Positions 15,555-23,430 of a stretch of 64,000 nucleotides of DNA are shown here, piece after piece. The DNA is from Desulfomonile tiedjei (lineage in GTDB: Bacteria; Desulfobacterota; Desulfomonilia; Desulfomonilales; Desulfomonilaceae): positions 62,001 through 126,000 of the forward strand of contig JACRDF010000041.1 in the NCBI GenBank assembly GCA_016212925.1, in the 5' to 3' direction. A program made the position numbers and the translations under genes. The notes under the pieces were generated by a model, which did not search any database, was not told the origin of the DNA, and was given only the letters and a program-made list of their open reading frames with translations. The first letter of the stretch is position 1; every line of letters starts with the position of its first letter.

Positions 15555-17699
15555 CTACCCCACGACGCGGTGTTTCACAAAACGGTGTCCGGGCGCAAAG
15601 AAGCATACGAACAGCGGCCCACTCCCGGACGGTTCCTCCGGAGGAATTAGGAGTCTCAAGGATACCGTGAATTGGGTCGATGAGGGCTCTATGCGTTTGA
15701 GCATCTGGCCCTTGAGCCACAAAGTAACCACCGCACCCTTGGGACAGTCGGATAGGGTCACATAAAGGGTTTGGGCCGCAATCTTCGCTTCCACCGTGGT
15801 CATCCTGGGTTGCTTCGTCCAAATGGACAACGTTGGGTCACCCACCACATGATAGATCTCAAAGTGGTCCCGGATGTACCAATCGGAGCCGCTTTTGGAT
15901 ATAGGCAAATAGGACTTCCCATAATTGAGGATGTCTCCGAGCCGATGACCGGACACGGGGTAACTCGCAATTGTCTCGGGAAATGTGGCGAGGACACCGG
16001 CCCAGAGGCCATCGAAAACCCCCTTCATAAGCGCATCATTGAGCCATGTCTGCGAGACCCTCGTCGCTGCTATGAGCGATGGCGCTCCTGCTTCCATGGC
16101 GACCAACTTCTCTGCAAAGCACTTCCGCTGATTCGCCAGATCGAAATGACCCGTGAGACAATTCACGCTGAAGAATGGCGTGGGGAGCTTGCCTGAAACA
16201 GCATCCAGGTCGGCGTTCGTGAAGGAAGGATGAACCCAGCCTTCATCAGAACCATGGTCCCTGTGCGCCATGACAAGCTGCCCTTCGTCCATGGCCAAAA
16301 TCAGCGCGTGTGTGGCGACGTCCATGCCCATGATCGCAGTTTTGACTTGCTCCGGCACCGGGGTGCCATCCCGGAAGAATTGAGGATGGGGATTGTCCGA
16401 CACATACACTCTCTGGACCTGGAACCCGAGAGTCATCAAATGATCTCGAATAGACTCGATGGTCTTCATGTAGTTTCGGTCATCCGTACCGTTTTGGTCC
16501 CAGTCCTGGAAATAGGCTGCGAAACTCATCCGCTTGTAGTATTCGGGATCGCCGGGAGGGTCCCCTTCGTATGCGATGATCTTCTCGATCACCGCGTCGG
16601 CTTCCTTTTGCGTGTTCACCGGGATGCGGCCTATGGAAAGCCAAGGAAACACGAGGTCTTCCTGGGTTCGAGGGTCCCTGGGCGTAGAATAGTAGTAGTC
16701 GGTGACGTTGTCGGGCTCGTAACCGGGAGTTTCAAAGGCTGTGCCGGTAACCTTTTCCGACGGGATCATGTCGACGTCGCCCAGCAGGAGGACATACCGG
16801 AGACGAGACCCCGCGGCCTCCCTTCGGGCCCGTATGTGAGCCTTCAATGCCTTGACCGAAGCGCCGGCAGCGTTTACGGAAACGGTCTCCGTTTGGAGTC
16901 CAAGCATGGTCTTCCAGTCGGCCAACTTCTGGGCAGCCTGTTGCAGCGAATCATGGTAGACGATGAGAAAATCCGGCTCGGTTTTGTCGGCAAGGGCACG
17001 GTCCCTCCCGGGCACAATGTCCAGACGTGATGCAATGCCCCTCCTCGGATTGAGGAACAGATTGCCGAACGCTTCCTTGGTCCGTTCCGGGTCGGCGGAG
17101 GCCGGCTTCTCTTTCAGCTTCTTTTTCGGCGTGAGCGTTATGGTGACGGTGACGTTGCCGAAGCCTCTCAGTCGCTTCTGCGCCGCGTTGTACTGCACCG
17201 GTCGCACATGCACCAGGAGCGCTGTGTATTCGTCCATCTCGTACGGGCCGGTCACCTTCACCACATCTGCCGGGTACCATTGGTCGGCAGCATAGACATC
17301 CTTCTCGAATTCGAAGATGCGTTCTCGGTTCGGGTCGTCGGTCTCTTGCATCTGAGCGGGAGAGACCAGAACATTGTCGAAATGAGTAGCATCGCCCGTC
17401 TCGACGTCGATCCGGTAGTCACAATTGAACGGGATTTGCACATATCTCCCGAATGAAGGGAGCAACGGCTTGCCGCTCTCTGCAACGGACCCGGTCTTGG
17501 AAATGTCGATCCCGGTGAACGGAAGTTTCTCGCCGCCTAACTCACGGCTCTGATCGGTGAAGAACAAACCTGGAAACTGGTACGAAACCACAATGGTGTT
17601 TTTGGACTCTTCGACACGGACAATAGGTTCGTCACCGTGGATTTCCGCGTCGAATCCCTTGAGCAATCCAAACGGTTGCAGCGATTTGAACTGTCTCAT
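15555..17699 (-). CDS. C25 (gingipain-like) cysteine peptidase without signal peptide
   Basis: 714 residues. The N-terminal 200 or so residues form a beta-rich propeptide-like part (PFTGIDISKTGSVAESGKPLLP, then ALLVHVRPVQYN). The C25 domain (about 240-640) has YVLLLGDVDMIP and SIGRIPVNTQKEADAV. It carries the catalytic dyad His (AHRDHGSDEGW, H482) and Cys (FFSVNCLTGHFD, C514), and ends near HVVGDPTLSIW. The tail of about 90 residues is an Ig-like domain. Gingipains and relatives are normally exported, yet this protein begins MRQFKSLQPFG with no hydrophobic signal, so it may act inside the cell or be exported by another route. GGGGGAG precedes the ATG. First large gene of the putative proteolysis cluster. 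Confidence 0.88.
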   Translation of the reverse strand: MRQFKSLQPFGLLKGFDAEIHGDEPIVRVEESKNTIVVSYQFPGLFFTDQSRELGGEKLPFTGIDISKTGSVAESGKPLLPSFGRYVQIPFNCDYRIDVETGDATHFDNVLVSPAQMQETDDPNRERIFEFEKDVYAADQWYPADVVKVTGPYEMDEYTALLVHVRPVQYNAAQKRLRGFGNVTVTITLTPKKKLKEKPASADPERTKEAFGNLFLNPRRGIASRLDIVPGRDRALADKTEPDFLIVYHDSLQQAAQKLADWKTMLGLQTETVSVNAAGASVKALKAHIRARREAAGSRLRYVLLLGDVDMIPSEKVTGTAFETPGYEPDNVTDYYYSTPRDPRTQEDLVFPWLSIGRIPVNTQKEADAVIEKIIAYEGDPPGDPEYYKRMSFAAYFQDWDQNGTDDRNYMKTIESIRDHLMTLGFQVQRVYVSDNPHPQFFRDGTPVPEQVKTAIMGMDVATHALILAMDEGQLVMAHRDHGSDEGWVHPSFTNADLDAVSGKLPTPFFSVNCLTGHFDLANQRKCFAEKLVAMEAGAPSLIAATRVSQTWLNDALMKGVFDGLWAGVLATFPETIASYPVSGHRLGDILNYGKSYLPISKSGSDWYIRDHFEIYHVVGDPTLSIWTKQPRMTTVEAKIAAQTLYVTLSDCPKGAVVTLWLKGQMLKRIEPSSTQFTVSLRLLIPPEEPSGSGPLFVCFFAPGHRFVKHRVVG

Positions 17700-17787
17700 G
17701 GTCTCCCCCCCTCGCTAATTGGAATTATTCCGTGGGCCCTCCACATTGGCGGCTTTCAGGGTCTTGGCCGGTCACCCGGATGGCCTC

Positions 17788-17892
17788 TCAAACTCCAAGA
17801 AGTTCGCCGCGTCGGCGTCCTTTGTGAAAAGGGACCTGCTTGCGGTTCCTTGCCGTTTTGTCACGCTCATCGAAGCCGGCGGAGCCTGCCAT
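17788..17892 (-). CDS. Possible small ORF (34 aa) upstream of the C25 peptidase
   Basis: A 34-codon frame starts at an ATG with a near-perfect ribosome site (AAGGAGGTGAC, about seven bases upstream) and ends at TGA 17788-17790, 88 bases before the peptidase start. The predicted peptide is basic (MAGSAGFDERDKTARNRKQ, then GRRRGELLGV). The ribosome site is the only strong evidence. It could be a small protein, a leader peptide, or the 5' remnant of a gene. Confidence 0.4.
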   Translation of the reverse strand: MAGSAGFDERDKTARNRKQVPFHKGRRRGELLGV

Positions 17893-18017
17893 GAAATTGT
17901 AGTCACCTCCTTATCTCGTAATTAGGAGGAAACCATTCTTAACCGGATGACAGTCAGCGAAGCTAAAACACCTGATAGCAAGGGTCACCATCCGATGGGG
18001 CCCCCGGATGCCCCGGC

Positions 18018-18059
18018 AAATAAAAAAAACAGGGGAGCCGGTGGTTCCCAACTCCCCTG
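18018..18059 (-). terminator. Rho-independent terminator, minus strand
   Basis: Read on the minus strand: stem CAGGGGAG (18059-18052) and CTCCCCTG (18037-18030) with a 14-base loop, followed directly by a run of eight T, then ATTT. Classic intrinsic terminator. The nearest upstream gene on this strand is the LuxR-type regulator, ending about 400 bases earlier. Confidence 0.75.
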
Positions 18060-18461
18060 CGATATCCATCCGATTTTTTGGCTTCCCCGAGGTGATTCGC
18101 GCGTTCCGCGCCGGTGTTCCGGGGACACCACACTTAGATAGTTGACCGAGCAGTGGTTCACTGGTGCGACCGAGTAATAGCAGGCATGGCATCCGTTGTT
18201 GCATTCTGCTGCCCCCCCCCACGTCGCGCGTCGCCGAAACCGACGGTGACGTCAAGACCCTCGCGGATGTGCGAGTCACCGCGGCCCTTGTTCCCCCCGA
18301 ACTACGTTGTTTTAGTTCTTTGGTCTATATCAGTTTACAGGTCGTTTGGATATTCTGTCGATACGGGAAAATCCCTGATTTGGCAGGGGAAAGTACGTGA
18401 TTTTGTCGCAAGGGGGTGAGGTTGGCATTGAAGCCAGGCCGCGGGGACGGAACGGAAGCCG
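18060..18461 (-). other. 400-bp non-coding gap between regulator stop and terminator
   Basis: No protein-like frame was found on either strand; the open frames here have random composition. Because a clear minus-strand terminator closes it, the gap is either a long 3' untranslated region of the LuxR gene or contains a small RNA. A run of nine C lies near 18213. Confidence 0.35.
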
Positions 18462-19139
18462 TCACACGTCATCGCCATCGGGCTCGAGCAGGCCGGCTCC
18501 TAAGGCGTACCGAGTCAACTCAACCGTGTTCAAAAGATCGAGGTTCCTCATGATCTCGTTGCGGTGACCTTCGACGGTTCTCGGACTAATACACAGCTTC
18601 TGGGCAATGGCCTTATGGGAAAGACCGCGGACCAGGAGTTGCAGCACCTGCTTTTGTCGACGGGTCAACGATTCATAGCGTGAAAGATCCGTTTGTGCGT
18701 GACTTCCGGCATGAGCTTTGAGACGATTCACAGTGTCGCCGGAGACGGGGCCGTCCAGAAAGTAACCCCCCTGTGACACAACATCAAGAGCATGTAAAAG
18801 GGTCTCGGGAAGGCAGTCTTTCAACACGTATCCGGCCGCACCCGCTGCAAAAGAGTCCGCGACGTAATTGGTTGCGGAATTGACGCTTAGGATCAACAGG
18901 GCGGTGTGGGGAACATACCTTTTCAAAGCCTTCGTCAGCTCGATTCCGCTATGGTCCGGCACCGAGATGCCTATCAACACGAGATCGGACTTGAGTTCCA
19001 CTGCAAGCCGCAAAGCCGCGAGCGCCTGTCCGGCTTCGCCGAGGACCTCGAAGGTGCTATTTCGTGCGAGAATGCTCTTGACCCCCTCCCTGAAAAGAGG
19101 ATGCTCATCGACGATCAGGATTCCCTTCTTTCCAGCCAC
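18462..19139 (-). CDS. NarL/LuxR-family response regulator with missing phospho-acceptor Asp
   Basis: About 225 residues from the GTG at 19139 (VAGKKGILIVDEHP), with a G-rich ribosome site; the frame extends upstream without coding character. Receiver domain 1-120: acidic pair in VDEHP (D11, E12), but the phospho-acceptor position reads DLVLIGISVPDHSG, with Gly57 in place of Asp; the Lys in AGYVLKD is kept. A LuxR-type HTH (about 160-215) follows: LTRRQKQVLQLLVRGLSHKAIAQKL and SPRTVEGHRNEI. It should still bind DNA, but standard activation by phosphorylation is not expected. No histidine kinase is adjacent. It is divergent from the formate dehydrogenase gene 0.7 kb away, a possible target. 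Confidence 0.87.
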   Translation of the reverse strand: MAGKKGILIVDEHPLFREGVKSILARNSTFEVLGEAGQALAALRLAVELKSDLVLIGISVPDHSGIELTKALKRYVPHTALLILSVNSATNYVADSFAAGAAGYVLKDCLPETLLHALDVVSQGGYFLDGPVSGDTVNRLKAHAGSHAQTDLSRYESLTRRQKQVLQLLVRGLSHKAIAQKLCISPRTVEGHRNEIMRNLDLLNTVELTRYALGAGLLEPDGDDV

Positions 19140-19697
19140 TCTTACCCCCCTGCGGTGGCTCGCCGCCCGGCCGTGATATCGGCAGGTTGCGCTCGGCTTG
19201 ATTTGTTCGCAGCTAACCCCCATCCCGTATGGCGCAACTGCGCAGCTATAGAGAGACCCCTATTCACTTCAGGCCCCCCCGGCCTGTCTACTCTGGAGCT
19301 GTTGGAGACTCACGGACACGTTGGACAAGAAGGGCTGTCCATTGTCTCTAGGGAGACGAAACAGGGTTCAATTTTATGAGCGGGGCCGGTCTCGGTACCG
19401 CCCAACACGGGAGTTTTCGTTTAATTTAACTAAGTAATGTTGTTTCCTGTCTTAACGGATGCTGATACAGTTCCCTATACTGAACATAGCTTGTGGACGC
19501 ACGGGCTGTCAAGAAAAAAGCCGCTCGAAATCCTAGTTCACTCCCGTCCGACCTCACAATTTACCGGTGCAGGCTCGTACGTTCGCGCCGAGAAGGCATT
19601 GTTACCGGCGAGACGCCGGCGCTACCGGAATAAGACCAATCTCCGTGTTCGGGCCGGAAAACCGCGTAGGCGCTGGGAAAAAATCTTGCGTGGAGGT
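19140..19697. other. Divergent intergenic region between LuxR regulator and fdh
   Basis: No gene supported on either strand. The region separates two divergent units, so it should carry both promoters. Apart from the palindrome at 19698-19717, I see no further clear signal. Confidence 0.4.
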
Positions 19698-19738
19698 TTA
19701 TGTCAAATTTGACATAAGCCGCAGCAACATGCTACTCT
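19698..19738 (+). promoter_or_regulatory. Perfect 20-bp palindrome overlapping a sigma-70-like promoter of fdh
   Basis: TTATGTCAAATTTGACATAA (19698-19717) is a perfect inverted repeat. Its right arm contains TTGACA, a consensus -35 box, and a weak -10 candidate (TACTCT) follows after 18 bases. An operator embedded in the -35 region fits a dimeric repressor or a redox/nutrient regulator. Which protein binds is unknown; the adjacent LuxR-type regulator is one candidate. Confidence 0.6.
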
Positions 19739-19843
19739 AAACCTAACCCTGGAGGACGACACGGTTTGCTCCTGATTCACCGAGGTATTCTCCAAGGGAA
19801 GTCCCTCAAACTCTATAGATCGACACGGAGTTTTGTAACGACC

Positions 19844-21907
19844 ATGGATTATCGGTTTGTCACAACCACCTGTCCGTATTGCGGTTGCGGTTGCCAGATG
19901 CTTCTCGAAGTCTTGAACGGCCGCTTGATCGGAACCATGCCCCTAAAAACCGCTCCCATGAACCAGGGTAAGCTCTGCATCAAAGGATGGAATGCCCACG
20001 AATTCGTCCACAGTCCTGAACGGCTGACCACTCCGTTGATTCGAAGGAATGGGAGACTGGAAGAGGCTTCCTGGGAAGAGGCTCTTGACTTCACGGTCTC
20101 TCGCCTGAAGGAGATCAGAGCCCAACATGGTGGCGACAGCGTGGGCTTCTTTGCCTCGGCCCGCTGTACCAATGAAGACAACTACCTGTTGCAGAAACTT
20201 TGCAGGGCCGGATTCGGGACCAACAACATCGATCACTGCGCCCGTCTCTGACACGCTCCCACAGTGGCAGGTCTTGCCGCTGCATTCGGAAGTGGGGCCA
20301 TGACGAACTCGATCCCTGAGATCGCGGACACGAACTGCCTGTTGGTGGTGGGCTCCAACACTACCGAGGCCCATCCGTTGATATCCCACTGGATGTTTCG
20401 AGCTAAGCTCAAAGGCGCGAAACTGATTGTCGTGGACCCGCGCCGGATTCAGTTGTCCTTGCATGCGGACATGCACGTTCGGATCAACTTCGGCACGGAC
20501 GTGGCCTTCATTAACGGGATGATGCACGCCATCCTGGCCAACAACTGGCATGACCGTGCGTTCGTTGACGAGAGGACGGAAGGCTTTGCCGAACTTTCAG
20601 AGCACTTGAACCAATTCTCGCCGGAGGAGGCCTCTAAGATCTGCGGAGTCCCTCCCGAAGACATCGTGCGCGTGGCCGAAATGTATGCCACCGCCGAGCG
20701 CTCCTCTATTTGCTACACCCTCGGCATAACGGAACACTCGCATGGGGTGGATAACGTCAAATCCCTGGCTAACCTGTCCATGTTAACCGGCCAGATCGGG
20801 AGACCCTCCACAGGCGTGAATCCCATGCGAGGCCAAAACAACGTCCAGGGTGCATGCGACATGGGTGGACTGCCCAATGTGTACCCCGGGTACCAGGTCG
20901 TGACAGACGATTCGGTTAGGGGGAAGTTTGAACAGGCATGGCAGGCGAAGCTCTCCAATAAAGTCGGTTACACGATTCCCGACATGATGGACAAGCTCAT
21001 GGATGGGTCGCTGAAGTGCCTTTATATCCTGGGAGAGAATTCGGTCTTGAGCGATCCTAATACCCACCATGTGGTTCATGCGCTCAAATCCGCGGAATTC
21101 CTCATAGTGCAGGACATCTTCCTCACCGAGACGGCTCAATTGGCCCACGTCGTGTTTCCCGGAGCCTGCTGGGCCGAGAAAGACGGCACGTTCACCAACA
21201 CCGAGAGAAAAGTTCAGCGGGTCCGGAAGGCAGTGGAAAAACCTTCAGGGACCATTCCCGATTGGAAAATCATCGCCGAGTTGGGAACGCGGCTGGGCCT
21301 GTCCATGAACTATGAATGCCCCTCGGAAATCTTTGAAGAAATGGCCGGCCTCTCTCCCATGTTCGCAGGACTCAGCCATCAGCGCCTCGAAGCAGGCGGT
21401 ATCCAGTGGCCGTGCCCATCTCCTGACCATCCAGGGACCCTGTTTCTGCACAAGGGAAAGTTTACTCGGGGTCGAGGACTGTTTCACGTGATCGATTACC
21501 GCCCCCCGGAGGAACTCCCCGACGCTGAATACCCGTATCTCCTGACAACCGGACGCAGGTACGCCCATTACCACACCCGAACCATGACAGGCAGGTGCGC
21601 AACACTCCACAAAGAGTTTCCCGAGCCTCATGCTCAGATCCACCGTCTCGATGCAGAGCGGCTTGGCTTGAACGACGGGGACCTGGCCAAGGTGGTTTCA
21701 CGCAGAGGCGAGGTAGTTACACCGGTACGACCCGGCGACATCGTCCCGCAAGGCGCCATTTTCATGGATTTCCACTTTGCCAAAGCCAATCCTAACGAAC
21801 TGCTGGGAACTTCGTTGGACCCCGTTTCCAAGACCCCTGACTACAAGGTGTGCGCTGTGAGGATCGAAAGGGTTGAAGGAAACAGCCACGCCACTGAGGC
21901 CGAGTGA
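19844..21907 (+). CDS. fdhF: Formate dehydrogenase alpha subunit, selenocysteine-containing (in-frame TGA read through)
   Basis: Molybdopterin/[4Fe-4S] formate dehydrogenase, 687 residues including selenocysteine at 136. An in-frame TGA at 20249-20251 interrupts two frames that continue in phase. Around it the sequence reads D-H-C-A-R-L-U-H-A-P-T-V-A-G, the active-site motif of FdhH-type enzymes, where Sec is residue 140 in E. coli. The [4Fe-4S] ligands are CPYCGCGC and GKLCIKGW near the N-terminus. Later MoCo segments include NPMRGQNNVQGACDMGGLPNVYPGY and the C-terminal binding domain (LLTTGRRYAHYHTRTMTGR). The ATG at 19844 places Sec at the family position; a TTG at 19766 behind GGAGG would add 26 residues. 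There is no signal peptide and no beta subunit next door, so it is probably a soluble enzyme whose electron partner is encoded elsewhere. Confidence 0.93.
20249..20281 (+). promoter_or_regulatory. Bacterial SECIS element directing selenocysteine insertion
   Basis: TGA at 20249-20251 is followed by exactly 11 bases, then a 7-bp stem AGTGGCA/TGCCGCT (20263-20269 with 20275-20281) closing the loop GGTCT. The GGUCU apical loop equals the SelB-recognition loop I recall for E. coli fdhF, with the same spacing from UGA. This shows the TGA is Sec, not a stop, and implies the genome carries selA, selB, selC and selD. Confidence 0.9.
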
Positions 21908-21992
21908 TCTTTATCGGCCGAGTGGCAGGGTTCTCTGCCGAATCCAACGAACGCTCCCGGCCACGGTCTACACCTTGCCCAGGTTTGCGCTG

Positions 21993-22035
21993 GACCTAAC
22001 AGACTTTTCACTGTTTGAACGCGACCTGGTATCAC
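21993..22035 (+). repeat. Short repeat shared with 10992-11037
   Basis: Plus-strand copy of the 22-base identity (22014-22035) with the minus-strand segment at 10992-11013. In frame it reads DLTDFSLFERDLVS, against DLPDPSVFERDLVS in the other copy. It lies just after fdhF and probably represents decayed coding sequence. Confidence 0.5.
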
Positions 22036-22131
22036 AGGTTTTCTTCCTGAAATCCATATGACCCGCCCTGTGGGTCCTCTCTCTCCTGCCAGTCACGCAC
22101 TACCCAAGAAGTGCGGTGCCGGTGGAGTATC

Positions 22132-22175
22132 TCATTTGTGAAATGATTTGCAGCCAGGCATTTCATAATTGAAAT
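22132..22175 (+). promoter_or_regulatory. Two inverted repeats, probable activator-binding sites (UAS) of the sigma-54 promoter
   Basis: TCATTTGTGAAATGA (22132-22146; 6-bp arms) and ATTTCATAATTGAAAT (22160-22175; 6-bp arms, 4-base spacer) lie about 110-150 bp upstream of the -24 element, the usual distance for enhancer-type activators. The second repeat is nearly the same as TTTCATATCTGAAAT at 53553-53567, in front of the resident activator gene. Confidence 0.65.
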
Positions 22176-22282
22176 ATCACATTGCAGCACTTTGCTGTCC
22201 CAGTTGTATGCCCGATGAAAGCCCACCTCCTGCATCCGTTCCCGCAGAGGCTCTCCAGTCTCATGGGGGAAGAAAATACCTG

Positions 22283-22299
22283 TTGGCATACTCGTTGCA
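22283..22299 (+). promoter_or_regulatory. Sigma-54 (-24/-12) promoter of the catabolic cluster
   Basis: TTGGCATACTCGTTGCA: the GG and GC dinucleotides are separated by exactly ten bases and both flanks match the consensus TGGCAY-N5-TTGCA. Transcription would begin about 12 bases downstream, leaving a short leader before the HpcH/CitE gene. Confidence 0.8.
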
Positions 22300-22344
22300 C
22301 CCCCACTCCAAAAACCGAAATGGAATTGAGACCCTACTGTTGCA

Positions 22345-23280
22345 ATGATTCAAAGTGAGGCGGAAAAAGAAATGAAAGGGCCTTTGCGAAGCTTTCTTTT
22401 TGTCCCGGCAACGAATCCCCGCAGGGTGGAAAAAGCCTTTTCGAGCAATGCTGATGCAGTGATCCTGGATCTTGAAGACGCTGTGGCCGTGTCCGAGAAA
22501 ATGAAGGCCAGAAGTCTTGTTGTGGACGTGTTAAGCCGCATGCGCCGCGATGGCACCTATGTGCGCGTGAATGGTGTGAACACCCCATGGATCGTGGGGG
22601 ACCTGATGGCCGTGGTGGGTGGGCGGCCTGCGGGAATAATGCTTCCCAAAGCCGAGTGCCCCGAAGAGGTGAAACGGGTGGATTGGCTGATCGGCCAACT
22701 TGAAAGTGAGTATGGGCTACCGCCCCGCAACATCGAGCTTCTTGCTCTGGTCGAAACCGCCCGCGGGGTCGCGAAGGCCTGCGAAGTAGCGTCCGCTAGC
22801 TCAAGAACAAGGCGGCTTGCATTTGGCGCCGTGGATTTCACTCTCGATATGGGCCTTCGGCCTTCGGGAAAAGGCACCGAACTCTTTTTCGCCAGGTCCC
22901 AGCTTGCGATAGCCAGTCGTGCGGCCGGCATCGAGGGCCCTATAGACACCGTGTACGTGAATCTGAAAGACGATGCCGGGCTGATGGAGGATTGTAGGGT
23001 TGCCCGCGAACTTGGTTTTTTGGGCAAACTCGCGATCCATCCGGCTCAGATCGCGACGATAAACGAGGTCTTTTCCCCGGCCCAAAGCGAGGTAGATTAC
23101 GCTCTGAAGGTGGTGCACGCCTTTGATGAGGCGGAGTCCCAAGGAATTGCAGCCGTTCAATTGGACGGCAAGTTCATTGATTATCCTGTGGCTGAATGGG
23201 CGAGGCGAACCCTCGACGTGGCGAATTGTTTGGGATTATTGGCAGAACCTGCGCAATGCAAACCACAGACGGGTAAATGA
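22345..23280 (+). CDS. HpcH/HpaI-CitE-family lyase (malyl/citramalyl/citryl-CoA lyase-like)
   Basis: 311 residues, TIM-barrel CitE-like enzyme. The N-terminal LRSFLFVPATNPRRVEKA, the LDLEDAVAVSEK metal-binding loop and the LALVETARGVAKA segment (metal-binding Glu) are all typical. FGAVDFTLDMGL follows, and KLAIHPAQIATINEVFSP is the conserved C-terminal part. Members cleave or form beta-hydroxyacyl-CoAs such as malyl-CoA, citramalyl-CoA or citryl-CoA to acetyl-CoA and an oxo acid. First gene behind the sigma-54 promoter, followed by the SdhAB-like pair. An ATG at 22372 (MKGPLRSFLFVPA) is an equally good start. The substrate cannot be read from the sequence; the dicarboxylate neighbours favour a malyl- or citramalyl-type compound. 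Confidence 0.85.
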   Translation: MIQSEAEKEMKGPLRSFLFVPATNPRRVEKAFSSNADAVILDLEDAVAVSEKMKARSLVVDVLSRMRRDGTYVRVNGVNTPWIVGDLMAVVGGRPAGIMLPKAECPEEVKRVDWLIGQLESEYGLPPRNIELLALVETARGVAKACEVASASSRTRRLAFGAVDFTLDMGLRPSGKGTELFFARSQLAIASRAAGIEGPIDTVYVNLKDDAGLMEDCRVARELGFLGKLAIHPAQIATINEVFSPAQSEVDYALKVVHAFDEAESQGIAAVQLDGKFIDYPVAEWARRTLDVANCLGLLAEPAQCKPQTGK

Positions 23281-23430
23281 TGAAGTCTTGTGCGGCGTTT
23301 GAGCGGAGGGCCTTCCTTTGGAAAAGGGCCTGTTTGAAAAAACCCGCACGATTGCTGTGCCCCATTCGGCAAATAATAAATCGACATTGACCGGCGGAAA
23401 CGCCGGGTCATGAGGAGCATAGGTTTGTTG

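Noticed and set aside
17893..18017. Possible cyclic-di-GMP-like riboswitch pattern (GAAACC ... GCGAAGC ... GGGTCACC) on the plus strand
   Set aside because: Only loose similarity; the conserved core could not be aligned and no plus-strand gene follows.
17911..18279. 122-codon minus-strand frame across the terminator
   Set aside because: Runs through an intrinsic terminator stem and has random composition.
19766..19843. TTG start with good GGAGG for the formate dehydrogenase
   Set aside because: Would add 26 residues of no family similarity and shift Sec from 136 to 162; kept only as an alternative.
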